Source: Mycobacterium kubicae
GTDB lineage: Bacteria; Actinomycetota; Actinomycetes; Mycobacteriales; Mycobacteriaceae
Direction: 5' to 3'
Length of the DNA stretch: 64,000 nucleotides
NCBI RefSeq assembly: GCF_015689175.1
Contig: NZ_CP065047.1
Coordinates: 2,046,001 to 2,110,000 of the forward strand
Shown here piece by piece: positions 47,637 through 59,422 of this stretch; the stretch's first letter is position 1; each line of letters starts with the position of its first letter. A program made the translations under genes and the position numbers. The notes under the pieces are model-generated. The model was given only the letters and a program-made list of their open reading frames with translations, did not search any database and was not told where the DNA came from.

Positions 47637-48217
47637 CAGGCCCGTGACCGCGAGCCCAGGTCGACGACGCCGGCCGGCGGCAGACCCGCGGCATGCTCGA
47701 GCACCCCGCAGAACGCTTCGACATGGCTGGAGACGTCGGGCGTGGTCGCCGTCCACGACGCCCGCAGCTCCAGCTGGTGCGCGCGCGGGGGCCCGGAGAT
47801 GTCCCCATAACGCACCGACGTGGTCGCGGTGACCGTGCCGCCCAGCGCCGTCACCTGTTCGGTGCGGGACTCCAAAGCCTCGACCAGCCAGCTCCACGCC
47901 ACCTCGGGCAGCAGCGGGTCGATCGCCTCGTGGGAGTCCAAATCGGCCTGCACGTAGGCGACCAGGCGGATGGTGCCGTCCCACGCGTCGGAGCCGTCCG
48001 GGTCGTACAGCAGAATCAGCCGGCCGAAGGCGTCACCTTCAGAGCGCTCCGGGACGATGTCGAGGTCGGGATGCTTGACCTCGGCTCCCAGCGCGTAGCT
48101 GTACGGCGCGAGCCGCTGAGGTGGACGAATGGGGCCGAGCTCGATCTCGGGCCGGACGGTCACGGCATTCATCGCCGCTACCGCCTCCCGGAAAGGAGCC
48201 GGTTCCGTAGAAGTCAT
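47636..48217 (-). CDS. DUF3000 family protein (Rv2680 type)
   Basis: This 193-residue cytosolic protein has the DUF3000 pattern (PFREAVAAMNAVTVRPEIELGPI, RLAPYSYALGAEV, GRLILLYDPDGSDAWDGTIRLVAYVQADLD, WSWLVEAL). Two-gene operon with the RNase D-like gene, coupled by ATGA at 47635-47638. Its ribosome binding site (GAGGAGG) lies within a MIRU-like repeat. Function unknown; actinobacteria-specific. Confidence 0.85.
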   Translation of the reverse strand: MTSTEPAPFREAVAAMNAVTVRPEIELGPIRPPQRLAPYSYALGAEVKHPDLDIVPERSEGDAFGRLILLYDPDGSDAWDGTIRLVAYVQADLDSHEAIDPLLPEVAWSWLVEALESRTEQVTALGGTVTATTSVRYGDISGPPRAHQLELRASWTATTPDVSSHVEAFCGVLEHAAGLPPAGVVDLGSRSRA

Positions 48218-48218
48218 G

Positions 48219-48260
48219 AGCGCCGCTCCTCCTCATCGCTGCGCTCAGCAGGGTCGTCGG
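48219..48260 (-). repeat. MIRU-like dispersed repeat, copy B
   Basis: On the minus strand this reads GCGCAGCGATGAGGAGGAGC and then GGCGCT, closely matching copy A at 35109-35153. It directly precedes the DUF3000 start and provides its ribosome binding site. Confidence 0.65.
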
Positions 48261-48327
48261 GGCGGGTCACAACCACCGACGGTAGCGCCATCCTCCGACG
48301 CGGGTAATCAGGCGCGCCGAACCACCG

Positions 48328-49134
48328 CTAGCTGTCGGGGCCGTCAATAAACCGTGCTGGGCGCTTCTCCCGGTGGGCTGCCAGGCCTTCTCGGACGTCG
48401 GGCCCGCTGAAACCGATGAACTCCAAACCAAGCGACGTCTCGAAGGTAGGACCGAACATGCGGTACCAGTGGTTGAGGCTGCGTTTGGTCCAGCGAATGG
48501 CGGTCTGCGCGCCCTGAGCCAGCTTCTCGGCCAGCTGCGTCGCGGTGGCCAGCACCTCGTCGTCGTCCACGCAGGTCGACACCAGCCCGATCCGTTCGGC
48601 TTCCTCGCCGGACAGCGTTTCGCAGGTCAGCAGGTAGTACTTGGCCTTGGCCATGCCCACCAGCAGCGGCCAGCAGATGGCGGCGTGATCGCCGGCGGCC
48701 ACCCCGAGTTTGGTGTGGCCGTCGATGATCTTGGCGTTTCGGCCCGCGACCGAGATGTCGGACAGCAACGCCACCACCAGGCCGGCGCCGACCGCGGGCC
48801 CGCGAATCGCCGACACCATCGGTTTGTCGAAGTTGACCAGGTTGAGCACCAGATCGCGGGCCTCCCGCATGATGCGAATGCGGCCCTCGAAGTCGCCCAT
48901 CGTCTCCTCGATGAGATCGAAGCTGCCACCGGAGGAGAACGCTTTACCTTCACCGCGGACGAGGACCACCCGCACGGCCGGGTCGCGGTCGATCACCGGC
49001 CAGATGTCGGCTAGGTCTTGGTGCATCTGGGGTCCGACCGAGTTCAGCCCGGGAGCGTCCAGAACCACCTCGAGCACGCCGTTGTCGTGCGGTTCGCAGC
49101 GCAGGCTCGGGAAGTCGTCGTAGGAGAGTGGCAC
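48328..49134 (-). CDS. echA15: Enoyl-CoA hydratase/isomerase family protein
   Basis: This 268-residue crotonase-fold protein has the oxyanion-hole segments [15 protein letters not shown] and [20 protein letters not shown]. The canonical hydratase glutamates are not clearly in place ([17 protein letters not shown]), so it may be a hydratase, isomerase or other crotonase activity. GTG 49134 begins [15 protein letters not shown]; the frame continues upstream over the hemE start region without family sequence. It is divergent from hemE by 52 bases. Confidence 0.85.
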   Translation of the reverse strand: MPLSYDDFPSLRCEPHDNGVLEVVLDAPGLNSVGPQMHQDLADIWPVIDRDPAVRVVLVRGEGKAFSSGGSFDLIEETMGDFEGRIRIMREARDLVLNLVNFDKPMVSAIRGPAVGAGLVVALLSDISVAGRNAKIIDGHTKLGVAAGDHAAICWPLLVGMAKAKYYLLTCETLSGEEAERIGLVSTCVDDDEVLATATQLAEKLAQGAQTAIRWTKRSLNHWYRMFGPTFETSLGLEFIGFSGPDVREGLAAHREKRPARFIDGPDS

Positions 49135-49186
49135 CGGGTCGATGTTACGCAGGTGCCGCTGACGCCTCGTGGCAGCATTGAAGCCA

Positions 49187-50232
49187 ATGAGCAATCGTCG
49201 CGACCTTTCCCAGTCGCCGTATCTGGCCGCCGTCGCCGGCCGTAAGCCCAGCCGTATCCCCGTCTGGTTCATGCGGCAGGCGGGTCGCTCGCTGCCCGAA
49301 TACCGGGCGCTGCGCGAGCGGCACAGCATGTTGGCGGCCTGCTTCGAACCCGAGGTCGCGTGCGAGATCACGCTGCAGCCGATCCGCCGCTACGGGGTCG
49401 ACGCGGCGATCTTGTTTTCGGACATCGTCGTTCCGCTGCGCGCCGCCGGAATCGACCTGGACATCGTTCCCGACGTCGGACCGGTGATCGCCCAACCGAT
49501 CCGCACCCAGGCCGCCATCGACGCCATGAAACCCGTTGACCGCCAAGCTATTCAGCCGATCGTCGCGGCCGTTGAGCTGTTGGTCGCGGCGCTGGGCGAG
49601 GTGCCGCTGATCGGGTTCGCCGGTGCGCCGTTCACATTGGCGTCCTACCTGGTGGAGGGCGGACCCAGCCGCAATCACGCCCGCACCAAAGCGATGATGC
49701 TGGCCGAGTCGGCGAGTTGGCATGCGTTGATGACGAAGCTCACCGACCTCACCATCGCGTTTCTGCGCAGCCAGATCGACGCCGGGGTGGACGCCATCCA
49801 AGTGTTCGACTCGTGGGCCGGGACGCTGTCGCTCGCGCAGTATCGGCAGTACGTGCTGCCACACAGCACGCGGGTGTTCAGCACGCTGGCCGAATACGGC
49901 GTACCGATGACGCACTTCGGGGTCGGCACGGCCGAGCTGCTGAGCGCGATGTCGCAGGCCGGGGCGAACGTCGTCGGCGTGGACTGGCGCACCGCGCTGG
50001 CCGACGCCGCGACCCGGGTTCAGCCGGGTACCGCTTTGCAAGGCAACCTCGATCCGGTGGTGGTGCTGGCGGGCTGGCCGGCGGTGGAAGGCGCGGCCCG
50101 CGCTGTGGTCGACGACGGACGCCGAGCCGTCGACGCGGGGGCTGCCGGTCACGTGTTCAACCTGGGGCACGGGGTGTTGCCGGAGACCGACCCGGGCGTA
50201 CTGACCGAGTTGGTGGCGTTGGTGCACTCGCT

Positions 50233-50236
<4 letters not shown>
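49187..50236 (+). CDS. hemE: Uroporphyrinogen decarboxylase
   Basis: HemE decarboxylates uroporphyrinogen III to coproporphyrinogen III. At 349 residues it has the signatures [34 protein letters not shown] (active-site Asp), [17 protein letters not shown], and [14 protein letters not shown] 49187. It is coupled to hemY by GTGA at 50233-50236, and with chdC it encodes three consecutive steps of actinobacterial coproporphyrin-dependent haem synthesis. Confidence 0.97.
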
Positions 50237-53053
<2,817 letters not shown>

Positions 53054-53081
53054 CACTTTCGCCCCACCCGCCCCGTGGCGG

Positions 53082-53507
53082 CTACGCGCCTGCCGGGACC
53101 AAGCGCAGCGAAATCGAGTTGATGCAGTAGCGCTGGTCCGTCGGCGTCGGGTAGCCCTCGCCTTCGAAGACGTGGCCCAGATGGCTGTGGCAGTTGGCGC
53201 ACAACACCTCGGTGCGCTTCATCCCCAAGGAATTGTCGGACCGCAGGATCACCGCGTCGGAGTTCGCCGTGTCGAAGAACGACGGCCAGCCGCAGTGCGA
53301 CTCGAATTTCTCTGTGCTGCGGAACAATTCGGCGCCGCATGCCCGACACTGGTAAACGCCTTCGGTCTTGGTGTCGGTGTACTCGCCGGTGAAGGGCCGC
53401 TCGGTGCCGGCGCGGCGCAACACCTGGAATTCCTCCGGAGTCAGCTTCCGGCGCCACTCGTCATCGGATAGTGCGAGTTTGGGGCGCGACAAGTCGGGGG
53501 TGCTCAT
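53082..53507 (-). CDS. msrB: Peptide methionine-R-sulfoxide reductase MsrB
   Basis: MsrB reduces the R-diastereomer of methionine sulfoxide. This 141-residue protein has FTGEYTDTKTEGVYQCRACG, the zinc-binding CRAC and CANC pairs, HCGWPSFFD, and the catalytic Cys in RYCINSISL. Its start overlaps the aftC stop (ATGA at 53504-53507), so it lies in the aftC operon. ATG 53507. Confidence 0.94.
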   Translation of the reverse strand: MSTPDLSRPKLALSDDEWRRKLTPEEFQVLRRAGTERPFTGEYTDTKTEGVYQCRACGAELFRSTEKFESHCGWPSFFDTANSDAVILRSDNSLGMKRTEVLCANCHSHLGHVFEGEGYPTPTDQRYCINSISLRLVPAGA

Positions 53508-54814
53508 GCATCCACGCTAGCGCGCTCACCCTTGACCGTCAGCCACGCCGGGTCGATGCCCTCGTCTAACCGGTTCTCCTCCTTGGCATCCAGATACCGG
53601 AAGTACAGCACCGTGAACGTCACGATCAGCAGCAGCGACCAGCCGTAGGTGATCTTCAGGTATTCCAGCGCGCGACCCCAGCGCATCCAGTGGAACAGCA
53701 GCCAGCGATCCAGCGTCATGAACCCGTAGATGCCCAGCCACGCCGGCCAATTGCGGATCACCGAATTGGGCAGCACCACCGTCATCAAGAACGGGAACAG
53801 CATCATCGAGTAGTAGCCCTGGGCCAGCGACAACGCCAGCCACGACCACAGCAACAGCACACCGGAGGACGTGGTGAACCAGAACAACGGGTCACGGGTG
53901 CGGTAGTAGCGGTACAGCAGCCACAGCGCGCCGGCGGCCAGGACGGTGAACAGCAGCCGCAGGAACACGATCAGCCAGGTCGGCAGGCCGAAGTAGACGC
54001 CGTTGCCCTCGATCGAGCTGTTGAAGTAATCCCGGGTGCCCAAGATGTAGGGCAGTGTGCGGGTGAAGAAGTTCATCGGGTCGCTCACCAGCGGCAGCGC
54101 CGCCAAGTTCAAGACCAGGGGAATCACCAACGCGGTGATCAGGGCCCGCCACTGGCGGTTCAGCAGCGGCAGTAACAACAGCGGGCCGAGCAGCGGTTTG
54201 AGCACCAGCGTCAGACCGATGGCCAGCCCCGCCCACCACTGCCGGCTGGCCCGCCCGTCCAGCAACCAGCGGATGAACAGCACTTCCAGCAGCAGGATGC
54301 AGCCGTTGATGTTGGTGAACACCAGCGTGTTGGTGACCGTCTCGGTGCAGAACATGGCCAGGATCAGCGCCGGTGCGGCCACCGAGGACACCGCGAGATG
54401 GAACATCCGCAGCAGCAGGTAGGCGGCGAGCAGGATGGCCACGGTGTTGATCGAGATGAACAGATAGCGCGACGGCGCGAACGGCAGGTACCCGAACGGC
54501 GCCATCAGCAGCGTGCCGCCGGGCGGATACAAATAGTGCGGGTCGACGTAATCGAAATGCTCGTTGTAGATGTCCCAGCCCTGCCGGAAGTTCAGGGCCG
54601 CGCGGTACACCGGCTTGAAGTCGTCGGTGATGTTGCCGTTTGTGGTCAACACGATGCTGCGGTGCAGCACCGACAGGATGGCCGCCGGCCACAGCGCGGA
54701 ACGCAGGATGGTCGCCGCGCTGGGTGTGCTGGTGCGGGGACGGAATGCGGCCTGCAACGAATCGCGCAAGCCCGTTTTGGTCGAGTCAGCTGCCGTCACC
54801 AGCGCACCGTACAC
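53504..54814 (-). CDS. aftC: Arabinofuranosyltransferase AftC
   Basis: AftC is the GT-C (GT87) membrane enzyme that adds alpha-1,3 branches to arabinan in arabinogalactan and lipoarabinomannan, using decaprenyl-phosphoarabinose in the periplasm. This 436-residue protein has about ten helices. The catalytic acidic loop lies in TTNGNITDDFKPVYRAALNF, and FDYVDPHYLYPPGGTLLMAPFGYLPF is highly conserved. GTG 54814 (MYGALVTAADS) agrees with the M. tuberculosis start as I recall it; GTG 54799 is possible. Confidence 0.93.
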   Translation of the reverse strand: MYGALVTAADSTKTGLRDSLQAAFRPRTSTPSAATILRSALWPAAILSVLHRSIVLTTNGNITDDFKPVYRAALNFRQGWDIYNEHFDYVDPHYLYPPGGTLLMAPFGYLPFAPSRYLFISINTVAILLAAYLLLRMFHLAVSSVAAPALILAMFCTETVTNTLVFTNINGCILLLEVLFIRWLLDGRASRQWWAGLAIGLTLVLKPLLGPLLLLPLLNRQWRALITALVIPLVLNLAALPLVSDPMNFFTRTLPYILGTRDYFNSSIEGNGVYFGLPTWLIVFLRLLFTVLAAGALWLLYRYYRTRDPLFWFTTSSGVLLLWSWLALSLAQGYYSMMLFPFLMTVVLPNSVIRNWPAWLGIYGFMTLDRWLLFHWMRWGRALEYLKITYGWSLLLIVTFTVLYFRYLDAKEENRLDEGIDPAWLTVKGERASVDA

Positions 54815-54836
54815 CGGCGCGATCGGCGGTGAACTG

Positions 54837-56396
54837 TCAGGCGGGACAGTAGGTGTCAGTGCCGGGCAGTTTCCCGGAATCGAGATATCCGACCATCGGC
54901 GGCACCGCGCACGACGAATAAATGCTGGCGCCGTGGCCGATCCCTTGCCACATCACGCGCTTGCTCGCGGCGTTGGCGTTGATGATCGTCGCGGCTGTGG
55001 CGGCGACACCTTCGTTGCCGACGATCGGGTCGTTCTGCACACCGAGCAACAGCACGTCGATCTTCAGCTCTTTGGGTGCTTGCGCCGGCTGACCGGTCGG
55101 CCAATGGACGCATTTGACCAGGTTGAGGGCGGCGATCGTGCCGAACTGCGGGTACAGCTTTGCCCAGGCGACCACCAGCTCGCGCACCCGGTCCGGGGTG
55201 GGGCGGTTGATCGCGTCGCTGCAGTCGTTGACGAACTGTCCGTCGGTGTCCTGGGTGGCCTGGGCGCGGTTGATCAGGTTCGACAGCTGGTTCATGTCGC
55301 CGGAGCGCGCGGCGGCCAGTGCGTTGGCCAGGCTGGTGGTGTTGCCGGCGCGATCACCGGTGGGGAAGCCCAGCGCGGTGGTGAGCGCGTTGGCGATGGA
55401 CGCCGCCGACACCCGGTCGGCGCCCCCGTTGGACTTCGCGGCGGTGAGCAGCGCGCTCACCGCACCCTTCGGATCGGGGCCCAGTGCGCAGTTGACCGCG
55501 ACGCATTGCGCGGCGAACGCGTCGAGTGCGGCCTGCTGGCCCTTGACCTGCTGCTCTGCGGCGGCTTCGGCGCTGGCCCCCAGCGCCACCGGCGAATCCA
55601 TGATCAGCCGGGCCACCTTGTCGGGACGAGAGCCGGCGTAGGCCAACGCCACCTGCGCGCCGTTGCCGATGCCCACCAGGGCCAGGGCCGGGACGTCCCA
55701 CAGGTTGCGCAGCCGCTCGATATCGGAGGCGGCGTGTCCGTTGTCGTAGGCGGAGGCGCCCGGCGAGATGGCGTCGGTGCAGTTGGTGGTGGCGGTGTTG
55801 GAGATGTCAGACAGATTGGCCACCGGGTCGTCGCCGGTCTGGAACTGCGCCTGGTCACGCATCTCTTCGCGGTCCAAGCGGTCGCGGCAGTCGATCGGAC
55901 TCGACATACCCATGCCGCGGCGGTCGATCGCGACGATGGGGTGGCTCTTGAGGACGTCACTGCCCGCGTGGGCGAGCCACACCGGCAGCTGCGTCGACGA
56001 CGGCACGTCCGAGCCGGTGGTGAAGACCAGCGGACCGGCGTCTTTCGGGGTCTGGGGCGAGCGGGCCCGGACCACGCCGATGGTGACCGAACCGGAGCCG
56101 CCGTTGACCGGGTCCAGGTCGGCGTCGAAGTTGGCGCACTCCAATTTGACGCCCGCGGCGGCGGGCACTCCGGCGTCCGAGGTGACCCGCGACGTGCAGT
56201 CGCGCCAGGACAGGTCGTTCTTGGGTGCCGCGATCGGCGGGGGGCCGTGCGGCGCGGGGGTCGAGGTGGGCACGCCCTGCGGGCGCGCGCCGGAATTGGT
56301 GGCGAAACGCGGGTTGGCGCCCAGGACCGGGACGCAGCCGGCCAGCACCACGGACACCGCGACCAGGATCGTGGCCGAGGTAATGCGCCGACTCAT
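54837..56396 (-). CDS. Lipoprotein with TAP-like alpha/beta hydrolase fold, nucleophile Ser replaced by Asn
   Basis: This 519-residue protein starts with a lipoprotein signal (SATILVAVSVVLAGC). The hydrolase fold follows, with HPIVAIDRRGMGMS, a nucleophile elbow GIGNGAQVALAYAG (Asn245 instead of Ser), and the TAP C-terminal domain with Asp (GVQNDPIVGNEG) and His (GIGHGASIYSS). Proteins of this family are proteases or lipases (SlpD, Hip1-like). The missing Ser suggests loss or change of catalysis. ATG 56396; the frame opens at 56414. It corresponds to Rv2672. Confidence 0.88.
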   Translation of the reverse strand: MSRRITSATILVAVSVVLAGCVPVLGANPRFATNSGARPQGVPTSTPAPHGPPPIAAPKNDLSWRDCTSRVTSDAGVPAAAGVKLECANFDADLDPVNGGSGSVTIGVVRARSPQTPKDAGPLVFTTGSDVPSSTQLPVWLAHAGSDVLKSHPIVAIDRRGMGMSSPIDCRDRLDREEMRDQAQFQTGDDPVANLSDISNTATTNCTDAISPGASAYDNGHAASDIERLRNLWDVPALALVGIGNGAQVALAYAGSRPDKVARLIMDSPVALGASAEAAAEQQVKGQQAALDAFAAQCVAVNCALGPDPKGAVSALLTAAKSNGGADRVSAASIANALTTALGFPTGDRAGNTTSLANALAAARSGDMNQLSNLINRAQATQDTDGQFVNDCSDAINRPTPDRVRELVVAWAKLYPQFGTIAALNLVKCVHWPTGQPAQAPKELKIDVLLLGVQNDPIVGNEGVAATAATIINANAASKRVMWQGIGHGASIYSSCAVPPMVGYLDSGKLPGTDTYCPA

Positions 56397-56423
56397 GCCG
56401 ACCACAGTAGCCACCCCCTCCGA

Positions 56424-57197
56424 CTACGCCTTGACGTAGCGGGTGTAGAGGTAGCCCGCGTCGTTGGTCAGGACGTGCGCGCAGCGCATGCGCGTCATCA
56501 GTTGTCCGGAGCCGGTCACGATGCGGCGCGAGCGTCCGCCGACCAGGCAGGGCGCGACGGTCAGGCACAGCTCGTCCAGCAGGTCGCGGTCGACGAGCGC
56601 GCCCAGCAACATGGGCCCGCCCTCGGTCAGCACTCGCCGCAGCCCGCGCCTCTCGAGAGTGGACAGGACGAGGCGCTCGTCGACCCGTCCCGGATCGTCA
56701 CCGGAGCAGTCGATCGCCTCGGCGGATCCGCCCAGTCGGCGGCGGGTCTCGGCGAGGGCCGCGGTGCAGGTGAGGACCAACGGCGGCACTTCGGTACGGG
56801 TGAACACCGGCAGGTCCCGGTCCAGCAGACCCGTCTTGGTGACGATCGCCAGCGGCGGCACCTCTGGCTGCTGGCGCGCCTGCCGTTGCTGGCGCTCGAC
56901 GACGCCCAGGTGCGCGCCGGAGTAGCCCTCGGTGCGTACCGTTCCCGCGCCGACCACGATGACGTCAGCCAAGCCGCGCAGCGTATTGAAGATCAGCCGA
57001 TCAGCCGCGTCACCCATCGCGCCGCTGGTGCCATCGACGGTGGCCCCGCCGTCCAGGCTGGCGATGAAGTTGGCTCGCACCCAGGTGCCGTCGTGGCGCG
57101 CCGGATAGTCGTAGAGCCGGGCGAGTTCGCCGTCGCCGACTTCGCGGCCCGATCCGAGCAGGGTCAGGGAGAGACCGCCGGCCGCCGAATCGGGCAT
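56424..57197 (-). CDS. ribD: RibD C-terminal domain-like reductase (Rv2671 type)
   Basis: This 257-residue protein has the RibD_C/dihydrofolate-reductase fold: ANFIASLDGGATVDGTSGAMGDAADR, IVVGAGTVRTEGYSG, and VLTEGGPMLLGALV. It lacks the zinc deaminase domain of bifunctional RibD. The M. tuberculosis counterpart was reported to have DHFR-like activity and to confer resistance to antifolates when overexpressed. ATG 57197, 34 bases from the divergent zapE start. Confidence 0.88.
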   Translation of the reverse strand: MPDSAAGGLSLTLLGSGREVGDGELARLYDYPARHDGTWVRANFIASLDGGATVDGTSGAMGDAADRLIFNTLRGLADVIVVGAGTVRTEGYSGAHLGVVERQQRQARQQPEVPPLAIVTKTGLLDRDLPVFTRTEVPPLVLTCTAALAETRRRLGGSAEAIDCSGDDPGRVDERLVLSTLERRGLRRVLTEGGPMLLGALVDRDLLDELCLTVAPCLVGGRSRRIVTGSGQLMTRMRCAHVLTNDAGYLYTRYVKA

Positions 57198-57231
57198 GAG
57201 TTCGATTGCAGCACGTCGCTACAGTGCGAGC

Positions 57232-58311
57232 ATGCCTGGGTCCACCTCTGCGACGGGTTCCGCCGAGGTGGCCCACCTGGTGGATCGGCGTCCGACGGTG
57301 TCGCCGGAGCGGCTGATTTCGCAGCTGCGTCCACCGCCCACCTTCGCCGCGGTCAGTTTCGACACGTATCGTCCCGATCCGGCCGAGCCCACCCAGGCCG
57401 CCGCCGTCGTCGCCTGTCAAGACTTCTGCCGGCAGGCCGTCGAACGTCGGGCCGGTCGCAAGCGGCTCTTCGGCAAACGAGCGACGCTGCCCGGCGTCGG
57501 GCTCTATCTGGACGGTGGATTCGGGGTGGGCAAGACCCATCTGTTGGCGTCGTCCTACTACCAATTGCCCGGCGAGGGGCCCGACGCGCCAGAACATCCC
57601 AAGGCGTTCGCGGCCTTCGGCGAGCTGACGCAGCTCGCCGGGGTGTTCGGATTCGCCGAATGCATTGAGCTGCTGGCGAATTACACCGCGGTGTGCATCG
57701 ACGAGTTCGAGTTGGACGATCCCGGCAACACCACGCTCATCTCGCGGCTGCTTTCGTCGCTGGTGGAACGCGGAGTGTCGGTGGCCGCGACGTCGAACAC
57801 GCTGCCCGAGCAACTCGGGGAGGGCCGCTTCGCCGCTCAGGACTTTCTGCGTGAGATCAACACGCTGGCAAGCATTTTCACCACCGTACGCATCGAAGGG
57901 CCGGACTACCGGCATCGCGGGTTACCGCCGGCCCCCACGCCGCTGGCCGACGAGGAGGTCACCGGGCGCGCCGCGACCGTGCCCGGCGCCACCCTGGACG
58001 ACTTCGACGCGCTGTGCGCCCATCTGGCCACGATGCACCCGTCGCGGTATCTGACGTTGATCGAGGGCGTCACCGCGGTGTTCATCACCGGTGTGCACAG
58101 AATCGACGACCAGAATGTGGCGCTGCGGTTGGTGGCGCTCACCGACCGCCTCTATGACGCCGGCATTCCGGTGGTGGCATCCGGGGCGACGCTTGACACG
58201 ATCTTCAGTGAGGAGATGCTGGCCGGGGGGTACCGAAAGAAGTATCTGCGGGCCACTTCTCGGTTGTTGGCGCTGACTGCGGTTGATCCGACCGGACCCG
58301 CCGCACCATGA
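57232..58311 (+). CDS. zapE: Cell division ATPase ZapE (AFG1 family)
   Basis: ZapE is a cytosolic AFG1-like ATPase that influences FtsZ ring stability. This 359-residue protein has Walker A GGFGVGKTHLLAS near residue 100, Walker B VCIDEFELDDPG, and SVAATSNTLPEQLGEGRF with sensor residues. ATG 57232; the frame opens at 57196. Its last 107 bases overlap the convergent GNAT gene. It corresponds to Rv2670c. Confidence 0.9.
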   Translation: MPGSTSATGSAEVAHLVDRRPTVSPERLISQLRPPPTFAAVSFDTYRPDPAEPTQAAAVVACQDFCRQAVERRAGRKRLFGKRATLPGVGLYLDGGFGVGKTHLLASSYYQLPGEGPDAPEHPKAFAAFGELTQLAGVFGFAECIELLANYTAVCIDEFELDDPGNTTLISRLLSSLVERGVSVAATSNTLPEQLGEGRFAAQDFLREINTLASIFTTVRIEGPDYRHRGLPPAPTPLADEEVTGRAATVPGATLDDFDALCAHLATMHPSRYLTLIEGVTAVFITGVHRIDDQNVALRLVALTDRLYDAGIPVVASGATLDTIFSEEMLAGGYRKKYLRATSRLLALTAVDPTGPAAP

Positions 58312-58846
58312 CGTAGTCGTTCTCCAGCCCGGCGCCCAGCTGAAACGTTCTGGTACCAGTGATCGCAAAGCCGCTCTTGGCGTAAAAGCGTTGTGCCCGA
58401 AAGTTTTCCTGATTGACACCCAGCCACACGGACCGGACCTCCCAGTCGGTGACGGCGCTCAGCGCGGCGCCCATCAAGGCGGATGCTGCTCCGGTGCCGT
58501 GAAAGTCGCTGAGCACGTAGATCTTCGACAATTCGGCCGTGGGGCGCAATTGAACGGCGCGCTGAATGTCGGGGTCATCGGAGACGCCGCGAATCAACAT
58601 GACATAACCGACGATCCGGCCGTCGTGGTGTGCGGTGAGAACTGCCCGTTGCGGGTCGCAAAGATATTCCGCGAAGCGGGCCGCCGACAGGTTGGCCGCG
58701 ACGAAAGCGGAGATGTTCTCCGGTGTCGCCGACGGGGGACAGGCTAGCGGAAAGCACTGTGCGGCAACCGTCGCCAGTTCCTCGACGGCGTCGGCCGTCG
58801 CACGGTCTACGTACAGGTCACAGATTCCACTGCGCGAGGTGCTCAC
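58205..58846 (-). CDS. GNAT family acetyltransferase (Rv2669 type) with extended C-terminus
   Basis: This 213-residue protein has a GNAT core: GYVMLIRG, ELSKIYVLSDFHGTGAASALMGAAL (acetyl-CoA-binding motif A) and FYAKSGFAITGTRTF. The last 24 residues after MVRRV are polar and run antisense into zapE. GTG 58846 is the first plausible start and overlaps the end of the preceding gene by 29 bases. Substrate unknown. Confidence 0.82.
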   Translation of the reverse strand: MSTSRSGICDLYVDRATADAVEELATVAAQCFPLACPPSATPENISAFVAANLSAARFAEYLCDPQRAVLTAHHDGRIVGYVMLIRGVSDDPDIQRAVQLRPTAELSKIYVLSDFHGTGAASALMGAALSAVTDWEVRSVWLGVNQENFRAQRFYAKSGFAITGTRTFQLGAGLENDYVMVRRVRSDQPQSAPTTEKWPADTSFGTPRPASPH

Positions 58847-59342
58847 CGGTGTTCTTATCCAGCAACACAACGACGGAAACCGGGTCGCGGTAGGCGTCCC
58901 AATACACACCGCCACGCACGATGGCACCTTGTGGCGCGTTGACCAAGACGTTGTCCAGCGCGTCGGGGGCATCCGAGGCGCGTGGCTTGTATGCGTCAGC
59001 GAACGGTGTCACGCCGTTGAAGGCGAAGTGGGTCGCCATGATGAAGGAGTTGGGGACGCGCACCGAGCGCACCGTCACGTCGGCGCGATTGACCGAACTA
59101 CCCGGCAAGCTTTTGACCGGCACTCCGCTGCGCGTGTAGCCGAATCCCGGTGGCGGGTCGCATGGCGCGACGCTGCTGACCGTCACGTCCGCGACGTAGG
59201 TGCCGGTGTCCACCCGCAGGGTGTCTCCGATGTGGCCGATGGGTGCGTCGCCGGCCCAGGCGCGCGGGATGGCAACGTCGGCCGCCGAAACGCCGGCAGC
59301 GGCGACCAACAACGTGGACAAGACGATTAGCCAGCGGTGCAC
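58818..59342 (-). CDS. Secreted DUF1942-like protein (Rv2668 type)
   Basis: This 174-residue exported protein has a signal peptide (RWLIVLSTLLVAAAGVSAADVA) and a beta-rich domain resembling MPT63-type immunogenic proteins: IGHIGDTLRVDTGTYVADVTVSSV, VRSVRVPNSFIMATHFAFNGVTPFADAY, and GVYWDAYRDPVSVVVLLDKNTGEHLAQWNL. GTG 59342 is favoured by GAGGAGG about 6 bases upstream; the frame continues to 59381. Role unknown; family members are secreted antigens. Confidence 0.83.
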   Translation of the reverse strand: MHRWLIVLSTLLVAAAGVSAADVAIPRAWAGDAPIGHIGDTLRVDTGTYVADVTVSSVAPCDPPPGFGYTRSGVPVKSLPGSSVNRADVTVRSVRVPNSFIMATHFAFNGVTPFADAYKPRASDAPDALDNVLVNAPQGAIVRGGVYWDAYRDPVSVVVLLDKNTGEHLAQWNL

Positions 59343-59422
59343 CTGTTGCCTCCTCGGCTCCCTTTTCCGGGACCCTCGCATGATTGCACACGCCCTCGCG
59401 GGAAGGGGAGGGGTTGGCGCTC

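Noticed and set aside
54570..57668. Open frame of 1032 codons on the plus strand
   Set aside because: It is antisense to aftC, the TAP-like lipoprotein and ribD-like, all of which have clear family motifs. Long antisense frames are common in GC-rich DNA; its sequence is low-complexity Arg/Gly/Val.
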